A stretch of 8,546 nt of DNA from an uncultured Clostridia bacterium (GCA_904501765.1 CAJGCM010000094.1:1-8546), one strand, 5' to 3'; shown: positions 1 to 6,120, counted from the first letter of the stretch. Numbers and translations are program-made. Notes: generated by a model from the letters alone, not told the origin.

Positions 1-107
1 CCCGTGTGCCATATAATTTCGCCAAGACTCTCGGCAAGCTTTACGTTTTCAGGTGGGAAAAAGGTGTCAAAGGTAACGCCCTTCGGTACTGAAATCAACG
101 CTTTCAT
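1..107 (-). CDS. N-terminus of a probable D-2-hydroxyacid dehydrogenase (partial)
   Basis: Only the first 35 codons are present and the frame stays open to the left edge. The protein begins MKALISVPKG and continues through TFFPPENV, LAESLGE and IIWHTG. I recall this kind of start from NAD-dependent D-2-hydroxyacid dehydrogenases (the phosphoglycerate dehydrogenase-like family), where it forms the first strand and helix of the substrate-binding domain. No catalytic or NAD-binding motif lies inside the window, so the family call rests on N-terminal resemblance alone. The ATG is preceded by AAAGGAG (complement of 114-120), which supports the start. The gene is divergent from the araC-type regulator, with a 206-bp shared gap that contains a copy of the GGAGCGAAA-like motif reading toward this gene. 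That placement suggests membership in the same catabolic regulon. If the family is right, it would reduce or oxidise a 2-keto or 2-hydroxy acid in the cytoplasm. Confidence 0.55.
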   Translation of the reverse strand, partial: MKALISVPKGVTFDTFFPPENVKLAESLGEIIWHT

Positions 108-192
108 ATAAAACTCCTTTTTTTACAATGCTCGACGCCTTTTAATCTACGCCGATTTCGGTAAACGGTCCGCTTTGTTAGAATTTTTAGTG

Positions 193-206
193 TAATTTTT
201 CGCTCT
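193..206 (-). promoter_or_regulatory. Putative AraC-type operator half-site in the araC/dehydrogenase gap
   Basis: On the minus strand this reads AGAGCGAAAAATTA. The 13-bp core TAATTTTTCGCTC (plus strand, 193-205) is identical to 3693-3705, inside the heparinase operator. It lies 4 bp upstream of the araC -35 hexamer and about 90 bp upstream of the dehydrogenase start. I see no second convincing copy 21 bp away, so this is a single half-site that could serve autoregulation of araC, control of the dehydrogenase gene, or both. Confidence 0.5.
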
Positions 207-210
207 TTTA

Positions 211-240
211 TTGACAAAGGCGACCGATAGGTGGTACAAT
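211..240 (+). promoter_or_regulatory. Sigma-70/SigA promoter of the araC-type gene
   Basis: A perfect -35 TTGACA (211-216) is followed after 18 bp by TACAAT (235-240). Transcription would start near 247, giving a leader of roughly 65 nt before the TTG start at 314. The near-consensus hexamers suggest a promoter that does not need an activator. The operator-like motif at 193-206 abuts it upstream. Confidence 0.7.
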
Positions 241-298
241 TCAATTGCCAACGGAATTTCGGCAAATAAAAGCTCTCTTCCCTTTTACGTAAAGCTTC

Positions 299-305
299 AA
301 GGAGG
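299..305 (+). promoter_or_regulatory. Ribosome binding site that fixes the TTG start of the regulator
   Basis: AAGGAGG, a near-perfect anti-SD match, lies 8 nt before TTG at 314. No ATG or GTG gives a better-placed start for this frame, so the unusual TTG is the likely initiator. Confidence 0.8.
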
Positions 306-313
306 AAAAAACA

Positions 314-1105
314 TTGAACAGCCGCCTTTGTGATTTTGATTTTTTTAAATCCCCGCCCTTTTTGGGCTTCAGAAACGCAAATCATTTAGAGCGCAACAAA
401 AAATGGACCTGGGTATGCAAATGTAATTACGCCTGCTTTTACTGTGTTACCAGAGGCGAGATATCCGTTGCTTGCAACGGAAAGGAATACACGGCAAGGA
501 CAGGTGACGTTATATTCCTTAAAAGCTCCGACAATGCTGTTATGAATTGCTACTCGGAGGACGGAAATTCTTATTATTTTGTGTCCTTTTATTACGACGA
601 GGCAACAGACCTTATGATTGACACCCTCATTAAGGATGCAGGGGTTACAAGTCTTTTCAAGGACGTGCGCGATGCGCATCACTCCGCCTCATATCTTGGA
701 AATTTCAAGCTTTTCAGCTGCTTTATCAAGCTGACCTACCGCCTTGCATCAAGGACCTTAAAGACCGATAAAAGCTATTCCGACGTATATCCTATTCGCG
801 CCGCCGCAGAGTATATAAATCTGAATTACGACAAGAAAATCTCCATAGACACTCTGTGCCGTATTTCCGGCTATTCCCCTGCTCACCTACGCAGACTTTT
901 CATTAAGCAATTTTCCCTCTCTCCAAAGGATTATATTCTTAACAGGCGCCTTGAGGCGGCGAAGGATATGCTTCTTGATATGCCCGAAAAAAGCATTGAC
1001 GAGGTGGCTGAGGATTTAGGGCTTTGCTCCCCCTCCTATTTCTGCAAGCTTTTCAAGGAAAAGGTTGGTGTAACTCCCCTTGAATACAGGGGAAAGTTCG
1101 GATAA
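314..1105 (+). CDS. AraC/XylS-family transcriptional regulator
   Basis: A 263-residue DNA-binding regulator of the usual AraC length. The N-terminal part (about 30-95) has the beta-rich, cupin-like ligand-sensing layout, with RGEI near 48 and the turn TGDVIFL at 63-69. The C-terminal part (about 162-262) is a complete double helix-turn-helix. The first HTH is around 176-200 (ISIDTLCRISGYS, then HLRRLF). The second is around 227-248 (SIDEVAEDLGL, then SYFCKLFKEK), followed by the family signature VGVTPLEYR at 251-259. Translation starts at TTG, supported by a strong AAGGAGG. It sits between a dehydrogenase gene and a heparinase gene, so it most likely activates the surrounding catabolic genes. 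The 21-bp-spaced motifs at 3677-3706 and 3771-3800 fit how AraC-type proteins bind. The sensor domain is rich in cysteine (Cys35, 37, 41, 44 and 54). The effector is unknown. Confidence 0.93.
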   Translation: MNSRLCDFDFFKSPPFLGFRNANHLERNKKWTWVCKCNYACFYCVTRGEISVACNGKEYTARTGDVIFLKSSDNAVMNCYSEDGNSYYFVSFYYDEATDLMIDTLIKDAGVTSLFKDVRDAHHSASYLGNFKLFSCFIKLTYRLASRTLKTDKSYSDVYPIRAAAEYINLNYDKKISIDTLCRISGYSPAHLRRLFIKQFSLSPKDYILNRRLEAAKDMLLDMPEKSIDEVAEDLGLCSPSYFCKLFKEKVGVTPLEYRGKFG

Positions 1106-1163
1106 GACTTTTGCAAAACGCAGGTCTTTTATTTGATATTTGACTTGTGTTTTTATAAAATCC

Positions 1164-1212
1164 TGAGGAAAACGCAGCATTTGTTGCCGGTTTTCCTCAT
1201 TTTTTTGTTTTT
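1164..1212. terminator. Bidirectional intrinsic terminator between araC and heparinase genes
   Basis: A perfect 10-bp stem, TGAGGAAAAC (1164-1173) with GTTTTCCTCA (1190-1199), is followed by a T-run (1200-1206, then further Ts) for plus-strand transcripts. On the other strand the hairpin is followed by GGATTTTATAAAAA, so it can also stop the leftward heparinase transcript, whose stop codon is at 1220. A weaker hairpin (AGAC 1105-1108 with GTCT 1124-1127, then TTTTATTT) lies directly after the araC stop. Confidence 0.85.
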
Positions 1213-1219
1213 ATTACGG

Positions 1220-3607
1220 TTATCCTATAAATTTCATATCAAGGACGCCGCAGTCCACAGGGATTTCTGCCATAGCACTCTCGCCGCTTACTGTATATTC
1301 AGCGCCGCCTGCCTGCCACCTGCCCGCCTTAAGCCCGAATACGAGGCACCTTTTAACATCCTCAGGGACAGACAAGGTGAAATTATCCTTAATATATTCA
1401 CCGTCCCCCGAGAATACCACAGCACATCCGAGAATTGCTGCGCCTATAACCCCCTCTCCGCAAAGCTCCTTCGCTTCACGGTATGGCTGAAGGACATTGA
1501 AATCAAGGTTAAGATAGGGAGAGCAATCGGTGTGTGGGCCTACGTACATAACCGTAATAAAGCTATTCTCCTTTGCCGGCACTTTTGGAGAAATTTCAAG
1601 TCTGCCAAGACCGCTTTCGGTATTGTAAACCGAATTCAGCCCTTCGAATCTTTCAGGGAAGAAGCAGGATATGTTCTCGCCTCTTACAAGATACTCCTCT
1701 CCTCTACCGCCGACGAAGGTATGGTCAACCTCGGTGAAGAGGGACTGCACGTACAGCCTTGACATAAGGTTTGAAATAACCGTGCAACTCTTACCGTTAA
1801 CAGAGGAAATATGAGGTGTATTCTGAGTGTGGAAGAGAAGCGTTTTTTTATAACTTTCGTCCTTTGATACGATTCTATCGAATATAACGAACGCCATCGG
1901 GTTTACCTTGTTACCCGTGTCAAAGCATACCATATGGCGCTTTACCTCGCTGACGGTTTGCTCGTCGTATGCCCTCGTAATATCTCCCGCTATATAGGAA
2001 TAAAGGAATTTCTCGGAGCCTCCCACCTTTTCGGTTTTATAGCCGCCGTAGAGGGTTTTCGCTCTGTTATAATTGGCAGAGGAAAGCCAATCCTCCAAGT
2101 TGTCGATAGCTCCTCTTACGCACTCGTCGTCAATTCTCTGACCTCCCGAATACTTCCATATTCCGTTATCGGACATATTTGGATTGTATACGAGAATGCT
2201 GTTATGCGCAATAGTCTGCTTGTAATATGCGTAATCGTGTACGCTTCCGTAGTTGGAATATGCGCCAGATGAGCCGATAAGCATACCCTTGTGATAAATC
2301 TGGAAATCGCCGCAGTCCCTATGCTCGTGGTTTGCGGTGCTTGAGGTGCCTATTTTCATATACACCATGGCTGCATTCTTATCGTTATGAGCGGTTTTTG
2401 CAAGAATTATGCCTGCGGGGTCGCCGTAATAGCTTACTAAGGGCAGGTCGGATAAAGGTCTTTTCGGAACACTCGCATCATTAAACAGAAGCACGTCTAC
2501 CGGGTTCATACCGTTGAGCCAGAAAATCGAAAAATCGTCTGTTTCGTGCGCCGCAAATCCCTTAAGGACAGGGTCCTTATAAAGACCTGCTCCCATAAGG
2601 GCGCATATTATGATATGGCAAAATCTCCTTCCTTGAAGGAAATCGTCACCGATTCTCAACGTCTCGCCGTCAGGCCTTATAGCTTTAAGGAAGGTGAGAG
2701 TGGCATCATGCACCTTTTCAGTAAAGAGATGCTTCTCGCCGTCGTACATATAGGAATACCAGCACTCGCCTGTCATAAGACTGTAAAGTCTGGAGGCTCC
2801 GTATGCAATTCCCTGACCGTGGAAGCCAGCCTTAAGCAGCTCGTTCTGCCCGGGAACAACCATACCGAAAACCAAATCGAAGATTACGTTATAATACTCG
2901 GGATACTCGTCGTATATAGCCAAAGTGAAGGGTATCCAACCGCCCATAAACAGACCGCCGCTCTGATGCCCTGTTATTCCGCCTGTTTTATCCGGGGGAT
3001 ATTTTGGGAATTCAAGCCTTGTTATGCATTTTGTAGTAACGGCGCCTACGAGCTGCTTTTTATCCCTATCCGTAAGCAAGGGGTAGCACCAGTCGTATAC
3101 GCAGGCAACGAGGCGCATAATTTCCACCATTGTTATATGTATATTATATTCGTGACACTGACGGACGCCCTGCCCAAAGGCTTCGTCTATATTTATATCG
3201 AAGGTGAGGAGATAGTTTTTCAAGGCGTATACCGCCTCATAGCCGTATACTTCTTCCTTCGTATATGCGTATCTCAAAGCCTTGGAGAGAATTACGTTAT
3301 GAACCTCGCAGTTGACAACCCTCGCATTATTGGTAAGGTCGTGATTTTCAAAGTCCGTCATAACTCCGTCGCACTCCATATCCGAGAGCCTCATAACCTC
3401 GGCATAAGCGTACTTATTGTCACCTGACTCTACGTTGCGGAAAATCTGCGCAAGTCTTTTTTCGGTAAATCCAAGGCGAGGATGCTTTCCAGCGGGGGGA
3501 AATTCCTTCGGCATATTTTCAGGCTCGGGAGAGTGTATAGGCTCTCCGAAATCGGAATCGGGGAAATTATCAATCAATTTCTTTAGCTCTTCTGCGCTCA
3601 TTTTCAT
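1220..3607 (-). CDS. Heparinase II/III-like polysaccharide lyase family protein, cytoplasmic
   Basis: A 795-residue protein. The N-terminal half (about 42-380) has the helical, alginate-lyase-like toroid pattern of the family, starting with HPRLGFTEKRL and including GHQSGG around 213-218. The heparinase II/III core is about 390-560, with the signature ANHEHRDCGDF (425-435), then GSSGAY (445-450) and TIAHNS (465-470). The rest is a beta-sandwich-like tail. Family members cleave uronic-acid-containing polysaccharides by beta-elimination. His427, His429 and His468 match the conserved histidines by position. The Asp usually seen in the DSGxY-type motif appears as Ser446, which may affect metal binding. 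There is no signal peptide or membrane segment (start MKMSAEELKKL), so it should act inside the cell on imported oligosaccharides. The start at 3607 has GGAGG 8 nt upstream; a second ATG two codons later is less well placed. It is divergent from the SDR/aldolase unit with mirrored promoter and operator architecture. Exact substrate and lyase subfamily are unknown. Confidence 0.85.
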   Translation of the reverse strand: MKMSAEELKKLIDNFPDSDFGEPIHSPEPENMPKEFPPAGKHPRLGFTEKRLAQIFRNVESGDNKYAYAEVMRLSDMECDGVMTDFENHDLTNNARVVNCEVHNVILSKALRYAYTKEEVYGYEAVYALKNYLLTFDINIDEAFGQGVRQCHEYNIHITMVEIMRLVACVYDWCYPLLTDRDKKQLVGAVTTKCITRLEFPKYPPDKTGGITGHQSGGLFMGGWIPFTLAIYDEYPEYYNVIFDLVFGMVVPGQNELLKAGFHGQGIAYGASRLYSLMTGECWYSYMYDGEKHLFTEKVHDATLTFLKAIRPDGETLRIGDDFLQGRRFCHIIICALMGAGLYKDPVLKGFAAHETDDFSIFWLNGMNPVDVLLFNDASVPKRPLSDLPLVSYYGDPAGIILAKTAHNDKNAAMVYMKIGTSSTANHEHRDCGDFQIYHKGMLIGSSGAYSNYGSVHDYAYYKQTIAHNSILVYNPNMSDNGIWKYSGGQRIDDECVRGAIDNLEDWLSSANYNRAKTLYGGYKTEKVGGSEKFLYSYIAGDITRAYDEQTVSEVKRHMVCFDTGNKVNPMAFVIFDRIVSKDESYKKTLLFHTQNTPHISSVNGKSCTVISNLMSRLYVQSLFTEVDHTFVGGRGEEYLVRGENISCFFPERFEGLNSVYNTESGLGRLEISPKVPAKENSFITVMYVGPHTDCSPYLNLDFNVLQPYREAKELCGEGVIGAAILGCAVVFSGDGEYIKDNFTLSVPEDVKRCLVFGLKAGRWQAGGAEYTVSGESAMAEIPVDCGVLDMKFIG

Positions 3608-3641
3608 AACGGTCGCCTCCGAATATTTATTCTATATAAAA

Positions 3642-3670
3642 ATTATATAGCAATACACTTATAATTTCAA
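3642..3670 (-). promoter_or_regulatory. Promoter of the heparinase-like gene
   Basis: Reading leftward, TTGAAA (complement of 3665-3670), 17 bp, TATAAT (complement of 3642-3647). A transcript would begin near 3635, with a short leader before the ATG at 3607. The proximal GGAGCGAAA half-site ends exactly 6 bp upstream of the -35, as in the divergent SDR promoter. Confidence 0.78.
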
Positions 3671-3676
3671 TAAATA

Positions 3677-3706
3677 TTTCGCTCCCGTTTTATAATTTTT
3701 CGCTCC
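3677..3706 (-). promoter_or_regulatory. Tandem operator for the heparinase-like gene (two half-sites 21 bp apart)
   Basis: TTTCGCTCC occurs at 3677-3685 and 3698-3706 on the plus strand, which is GGAGCGAAA twice reading toward the heparinase gene. The repeat period is 21 bp, two helical turns, which is the spacing of AraC-type direct half-sites. The proximal copy lies 6 bp from the -35. The likely binder is the AraC-type protein encoded at 314-1105; this is inference from geometry and neighbourhood. Confidence 0.68.
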
Positions 3707-3760
3707 TCAAGGAAAATTTGAAGCCCTTCAAGCCGCAATTCGGTCACTGCTTCGGGAAGA

Positions 3761-3800
3761 GGAGCGAACATGAGCGAATTGTTACAAAATCGGAGCGAAA
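3761..3800 (+). promoter_or_regulatory. Operator for the SDR/aldolase unit (three half-sites, phased 10 and 21 bp)
   Basis: GGAGCGAA at 3761-3768, TGAGCGAA at 3771-3778 and GGAGCGAAA at 3792-3800 all read toward the SDR gene. The last two are 21 bp apart, and the proximal one ends 6 bp before the -35 at 3807, the same layout as at the heparinase promoter. The extra distal copy is one helical turn further upstream and has no counterpart on the heparinase side. Confidence 0.68.
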
Positions 3801-3806
3801 AGATTA

Positions 3807-3835
3807 TTGAAAACCCGAAATTCCTACTCTATAAT
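3807..3835 (+). promoter_or_regulatory. Promoter of the SDR/aldolase unit
   Basis: TTGAAA (3807-3812), 17-bp spacer, TATAAT (3830-3835). Hexamers and spacer match those of the divergent heparinase promoter exactly. Transcription would start near 3842, about 30 nt before the ATG at 3872. Confidence 0.78.
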
Positions 3836-3858
3836 TTAAAGTGTAACGACTATGGTTG

Positions 3859-3865
3859 AAAGGTG
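3859..3865 (+). promoter_or_regulatory. Ribosome binding site that decides the SDR start
   Basis: AAAGGTG lies 6 nt before ATG at 3872. A GTG at 3863 in the same frame overlaps this site, so it is more likely part of the SD sequence than the initiator. Confidence 0.7.
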
Positions 3866-3871
3866 AAAACT

Positions 3872-4888
3872 ATGTGGACTGAAGAAAAGCTTAATGAAAT
3901 GCTGACTACCCCCTCCGCCGCTCTCATTGAGGATATTAAGAAAATCGAGGGCGATATTATGGTGCTTGGCGCCGGTGGAAAAATGGGCCCTACTCTTTGC
4001 GTGCTTGCAAAAAAGGCCTGCGACCTCGCCGGGGTTGAAAAGAGAATATATGCGGTTTCCAGAGGAAGCGACCCCTTGGCTACAAGGCTTCTTTCCGACT
4101 GCGGTGTTGAGGTTATCCATATGGATTTGCTTGACAAGGAGAAGCTCTATTCCCTGCCCGACGTAAATAACGTCATATATATGGCGGGCAAAAAATTCGG
4201 TACCGACGGAAACGAATGGCAGACCTGGGGTATGAATGCTACCCTTCCCGCTTTCGTTGCGGACAAATTTAAGAATTCTAATATTGTCGTATTCTCCTCG
4301 GGAAATATTTATCCGATAGTTTCCCTCTCCGAGGGCGGATGTACGGAAGAGGACCCCGTATGCCCAAAGGGCGAATACGCTATGAGCTGCCTTGCAAGAG
4401 AGCGCTCCTTTGAATATGCGGCAAACACCTACGGAACAAGGGTATTCATATACCGACTCAATTTTGCTGTTGATTTAAGATATGGAGTTCTGTTCGACGT
4501 TGCAAACAAGATTATGAAGGGCGAGCGGATAAGCCTTAACACACCCTGCTTTAACTTTATATGGCAAGGAAGCGCTAACGAGATTGCCATAAGAGGTCTT
4601 TTACACGCCGCCTCTCCCGCCCGTATTATGAACGTTACGGGACCTGAAACCGTATCAATAAAGAAGGCTGCCATAAAGCTCGGAAAATATCTCGGCCGTG
4701 AGCCTCTCTTCGAGGGGGATGCGGGCAGCGACGCCTATCTCAACGACGCCTCCGCTGCTATGGAAATTTTCGGCTATCCTTCCGTCAGCGCAGAAACGCT
4801 TATACGCTGGCAGGCCGAATGGATACTTGACGGCGGAAGATGCCTTGACAAGCCTACGCATTTTGAAGAACGTGGCGGAAAGTATTAA
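3872..4888 (+). CDS. NAD(P)-dependent epimerase/dehydratase-like protein (variant extended SDR)
   Basis: A 338-residue cytoplasmic protein of the extended short-chain dehydrogenase/reductase type. The Rossmann motif GAGGKMG is at 33-39, within the pattern DIMVLGAGGKMGP. Later come the strand and loop VIYMAGKK (101-108), the Ser motif VFSSGNIYP (140-148) and the Tyr motif GEYAMSCLARE (168-177). The C-terminal part has IYRLNF (193-198) and IMNVTGPET (252-260), typical of sugar-nucleotide epimerase relatives. In the Y-x3-K signature the Tyr169 is present but the Lys position is Cys173, so classical SDR proton relay may be altered. I vaguely recall similar YxMSC variants near aldolase-like genes in other bacteria, but cannot verify this. 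It is the first gene of a two-gene unit with the aldolase-like gene 11 bp downstream, under an operator-linked promoter. It may oxidise or epimerise a sugar or sugar acid in the same pathway; the substrate is unknown. Confidence 0.83.
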   Translation: MWTEEKLNEMLTTPSAALIEDIKKIEGDIMVLGAGGKMGPTLCVLAKKACDLAGVEKRIYAVSRGSDPLATRLLSDCGVEVIHMDLLDKEKLYSLPDVNNVIYMAGKKFGTDGNEWQTWGMNATLPAFVADKFKNSNIVVFSSGNIYPIVSLSEGGCTEEDPVCPKGEYAMSCLARERSFEYAANTYGTRVFIYRLNFAVDLRYGVLFDVANKIMKGERISLNTPCFNFIWQGSANEIAIRGLLHAASPARIMNVTGPETVSIKKAAIKLGKYLGREPLFEGDAGSDAYLNDASAAMEIFGYPSVSAETLIRWQAEWILDGGRCLDKPTHFEERGGKY

Positions 4889-4899
4889 GAGGTGCTGAT

Positions 4900-5979
4900 A
4901 TGACAAGACACGAAATTGCATTAAAAAAGCTCCGTGGGGGCACGGTTATTCCCGCAACCCCTCTCACTCTTAATGAAAAAAGACAGCTTGACGAGAACGG
5001 ACTGAAGCTCCTTATGAATTATTATCTTAACTGCGGCGTAGGGGGTATTGCAACGGCTGTACATACAACGCAGTTTGAGATAAGGAAACCCGAAATAGCA
5101 CTCTTTGAGCCTGTGCTAAGGATAGTTTCCGAGGAAATAGACAAATACGAAGCTAAAACAGGAAAGGTTATCGTTAAGGTTGCAGGCGCTTGCGGTCCTG
5201 TGGAGCAGGCGGTAAACGAAGCTCTTATTGCAAAAAAATACGGCTATGACGCAGTTCTTTTAAGTCCCGGAGGACTTAATCACCTCTCCGAGGAGGAAAT
5301 GATAGAACGCACAAAGGCGGTTGCCTCCGTTATGCCCACAATAGGCTTCTACCTTCAGAGCGCTGTGGGCGGACGGGTATTTTCCTACAACTATTGGAAG
5401 GAAATTTGCTCAATTCCTAACGTTGTAGCCATAAAATGCGCATCATTTAACAGATACACCACCCTTGACGTGGTAAGAGCCGCCGCTACCTCCGAGAGGC
5501 GTGACGAGATAACCCTTTATACAGGAAACGACGATAACATTGTTATCGACCTTCTGACTAAATACAAGTTCGACAAAGACGGAGCTGTGGTAGAAAAATC
5601 CTTTGAGGGCGGTCTTCTCGGGCATTGGTCTGTTTGGACAAAACGTGTAGTGGAGCTTTTCGATATGCTGAAAGAAGAAAAGGAAAAGCCCTCTATTTCC
5701 TCTGATATGCTATCTCTCGCAGCAGCCGTAACCGATGCGAACAGCGCATTTTTCGATACGGCTCACGGCTTTGCAGGCTGTATTGCGGGGCTTCACTACG
5801 TGCTTCGCCGCCAGGGGCTTATGAGTAATATTCTTTGCCTTAACCCAAACGAGGGACTGTCCGAGGGGCAGGCAGAGGAAATAGAGAGAGTTTACAAGGC
5901 ATATCCCAATCTTTGCGACGATGAATTTATTGCGGAAAATATTGAGCTTTGGAAGAGGGATATATTCACCGAGGAATAA
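4900..5979 (+). CDS. DapA/NanA-superfamily aldolase-like protein (not true DapA)
   Basis: A 359-residue class I aldolase-like TIM barrel, longer than the usual ~290-300 residues of dihydrodipicolinate synthase or N-acetylneuraminate lyase. The N-terminus has IPATPLTLNEK (17-27). The strand-loop HTTQFE (55-60) corresponds to the TTGE region. Tyr151 in IGFYLQS and Lys179 in VVAIKCASF are the expected catalytic Tyr and Schiff-base Lys. Their 28-residue separation equals that of E. coli DapA Tyr133/Lys161. The DapA substrate-binding Arg (Arg138 in E. coli) corresponds to Val156, which argues against lysine biosynthesis. The C-terminal 70 or so residues form an extra helical extension. SD AAGAGGTG (4887-4894) sits 5 nt before the ATG, and the gene is co-transcribed with the SDR gene. 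The likely role is pyruvate-forming cleavage of a 2-keto-3-deoxy-type acid; this is inference from superfamily and context. Confidence 0.87.
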   Translation: MTRHEIALKKLRGGTVIPATPLTLNEKRQLDENGLKLLMNYYLNCGVGGIATAVHTTQFEIRKPEIALFEPVLRIVSEEIDKYEAKTGKVIVKVAGACGPVEQAVNEALIAKKYGYDAVLLSPGGLNHLSEEEMIERTKAVASVMPTIGFYLQSAVGGRVFSYNYWKEICSIPNVVAIKCASFNRYTTLDVVRAAATSERRDEITLYTGNDDNIVIDLLTKYKFDKDGAVVEKSFEGGLLGHWSVWTKRVVELFDMLKEEKEKPSISSDMLSLAAAVTDANSAFFDTAHGFAGCIAGLHYVLRRQGLMSNILCLNPNEGLSEGQAEEIERVYKAYPNLCDDEFIAENIELWKRDIFTEE

Positions 5980-5998
5980 TATCGGTGACTTGGTTTTT
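5966..5998 (+). terminator. Candidate terminator overlapping the aldolase gene stop codon
   Basis: A perfect 7-bp stem, TCACCGA (5966-5972) with TCGGTGA (5982-5988), encloses the stop codon. It is followed by CTTGG and five Ts (5994-5998). The stem is short and the T-run starts late, so efficiency is uncertain. A second CACCGAGG copy at 6021-6028 could compete for the same TCGGTG. Confidence 0.45.
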
Positions 5999-6020
5999 AA
6001 AGTGTAATACAAAAAGAGAA

Positions 6021-6120
6021 CACCGAGGGTTTCAACCCCAAGCCAACTGAATAGGTAAAAATCAAGAGTGGAGGCGCTTTTATAGCTGTCTCCACTCGTT
6101 TTCTATTCGGTTAGCCCCCC
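6021..6120. other. Structured intergenic element; nested hairpins between convergent genes
   Basis: A perfect inner hairpin GAGTGGAG (6066-6073) with CTCCACTC (6090-6097) is followed by GTTTTC on the plus strand and by TTGATTTTTACC on the minus strand. It is enclosed by imperfect 13-nt arms, GCCAACTGAATAG (6042-6054) and CTATTCGGTTAGC (6103-6115), with one mismatch and one G-U pair. A further small hairpin GGGT/ACCC lies at 6027-6038. Since the aldolase and phosphoesterase genes converge here, bidirectional termination is the simplest role. A dispersed repeat or structured RNA is an alternative. No target duplication or coding capacity is visible. Confidence 0.55.

Noticed and set aside
1115..1177. 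Direct repeat AAAACGCAG at 1115-1123 and 1169-1177
   Set aside because: Only 9 bp and two copies; both lie in hairpin-forming 3' sequence, so no insertion or attachment site is supported.
1133..1762. Plus-strand open frame of 209 codons over the terminator and the heparinase 3' end
   Set aside because: It runs through a strong terminator hairpin and then antisense to the heparinase C-terminus, and no SD is seen.
2546..3427. Plus-strand open frame of 293 codons inside the heparinase gene
   Set aside because: It is antisense to a clearly conserved heparinase II/III protein, has no SD or promoter, and its translation resembles no family. It is a shadow of the real gene.
3835..3846. 12-mer TTTAAAGTGTAA shared with 5996-6007
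   Set aside because: It is AT-rich and occurs in two different contexts (a transcription start region and a 3' intergenic region). Two copies alone do not support a functional repeat.
3863..3871. GTG start three codons upstream for the SDR gene
   Set aside because: The GTG is inside the AAAGGTG SD sequence that correctly places ATG at 3872.
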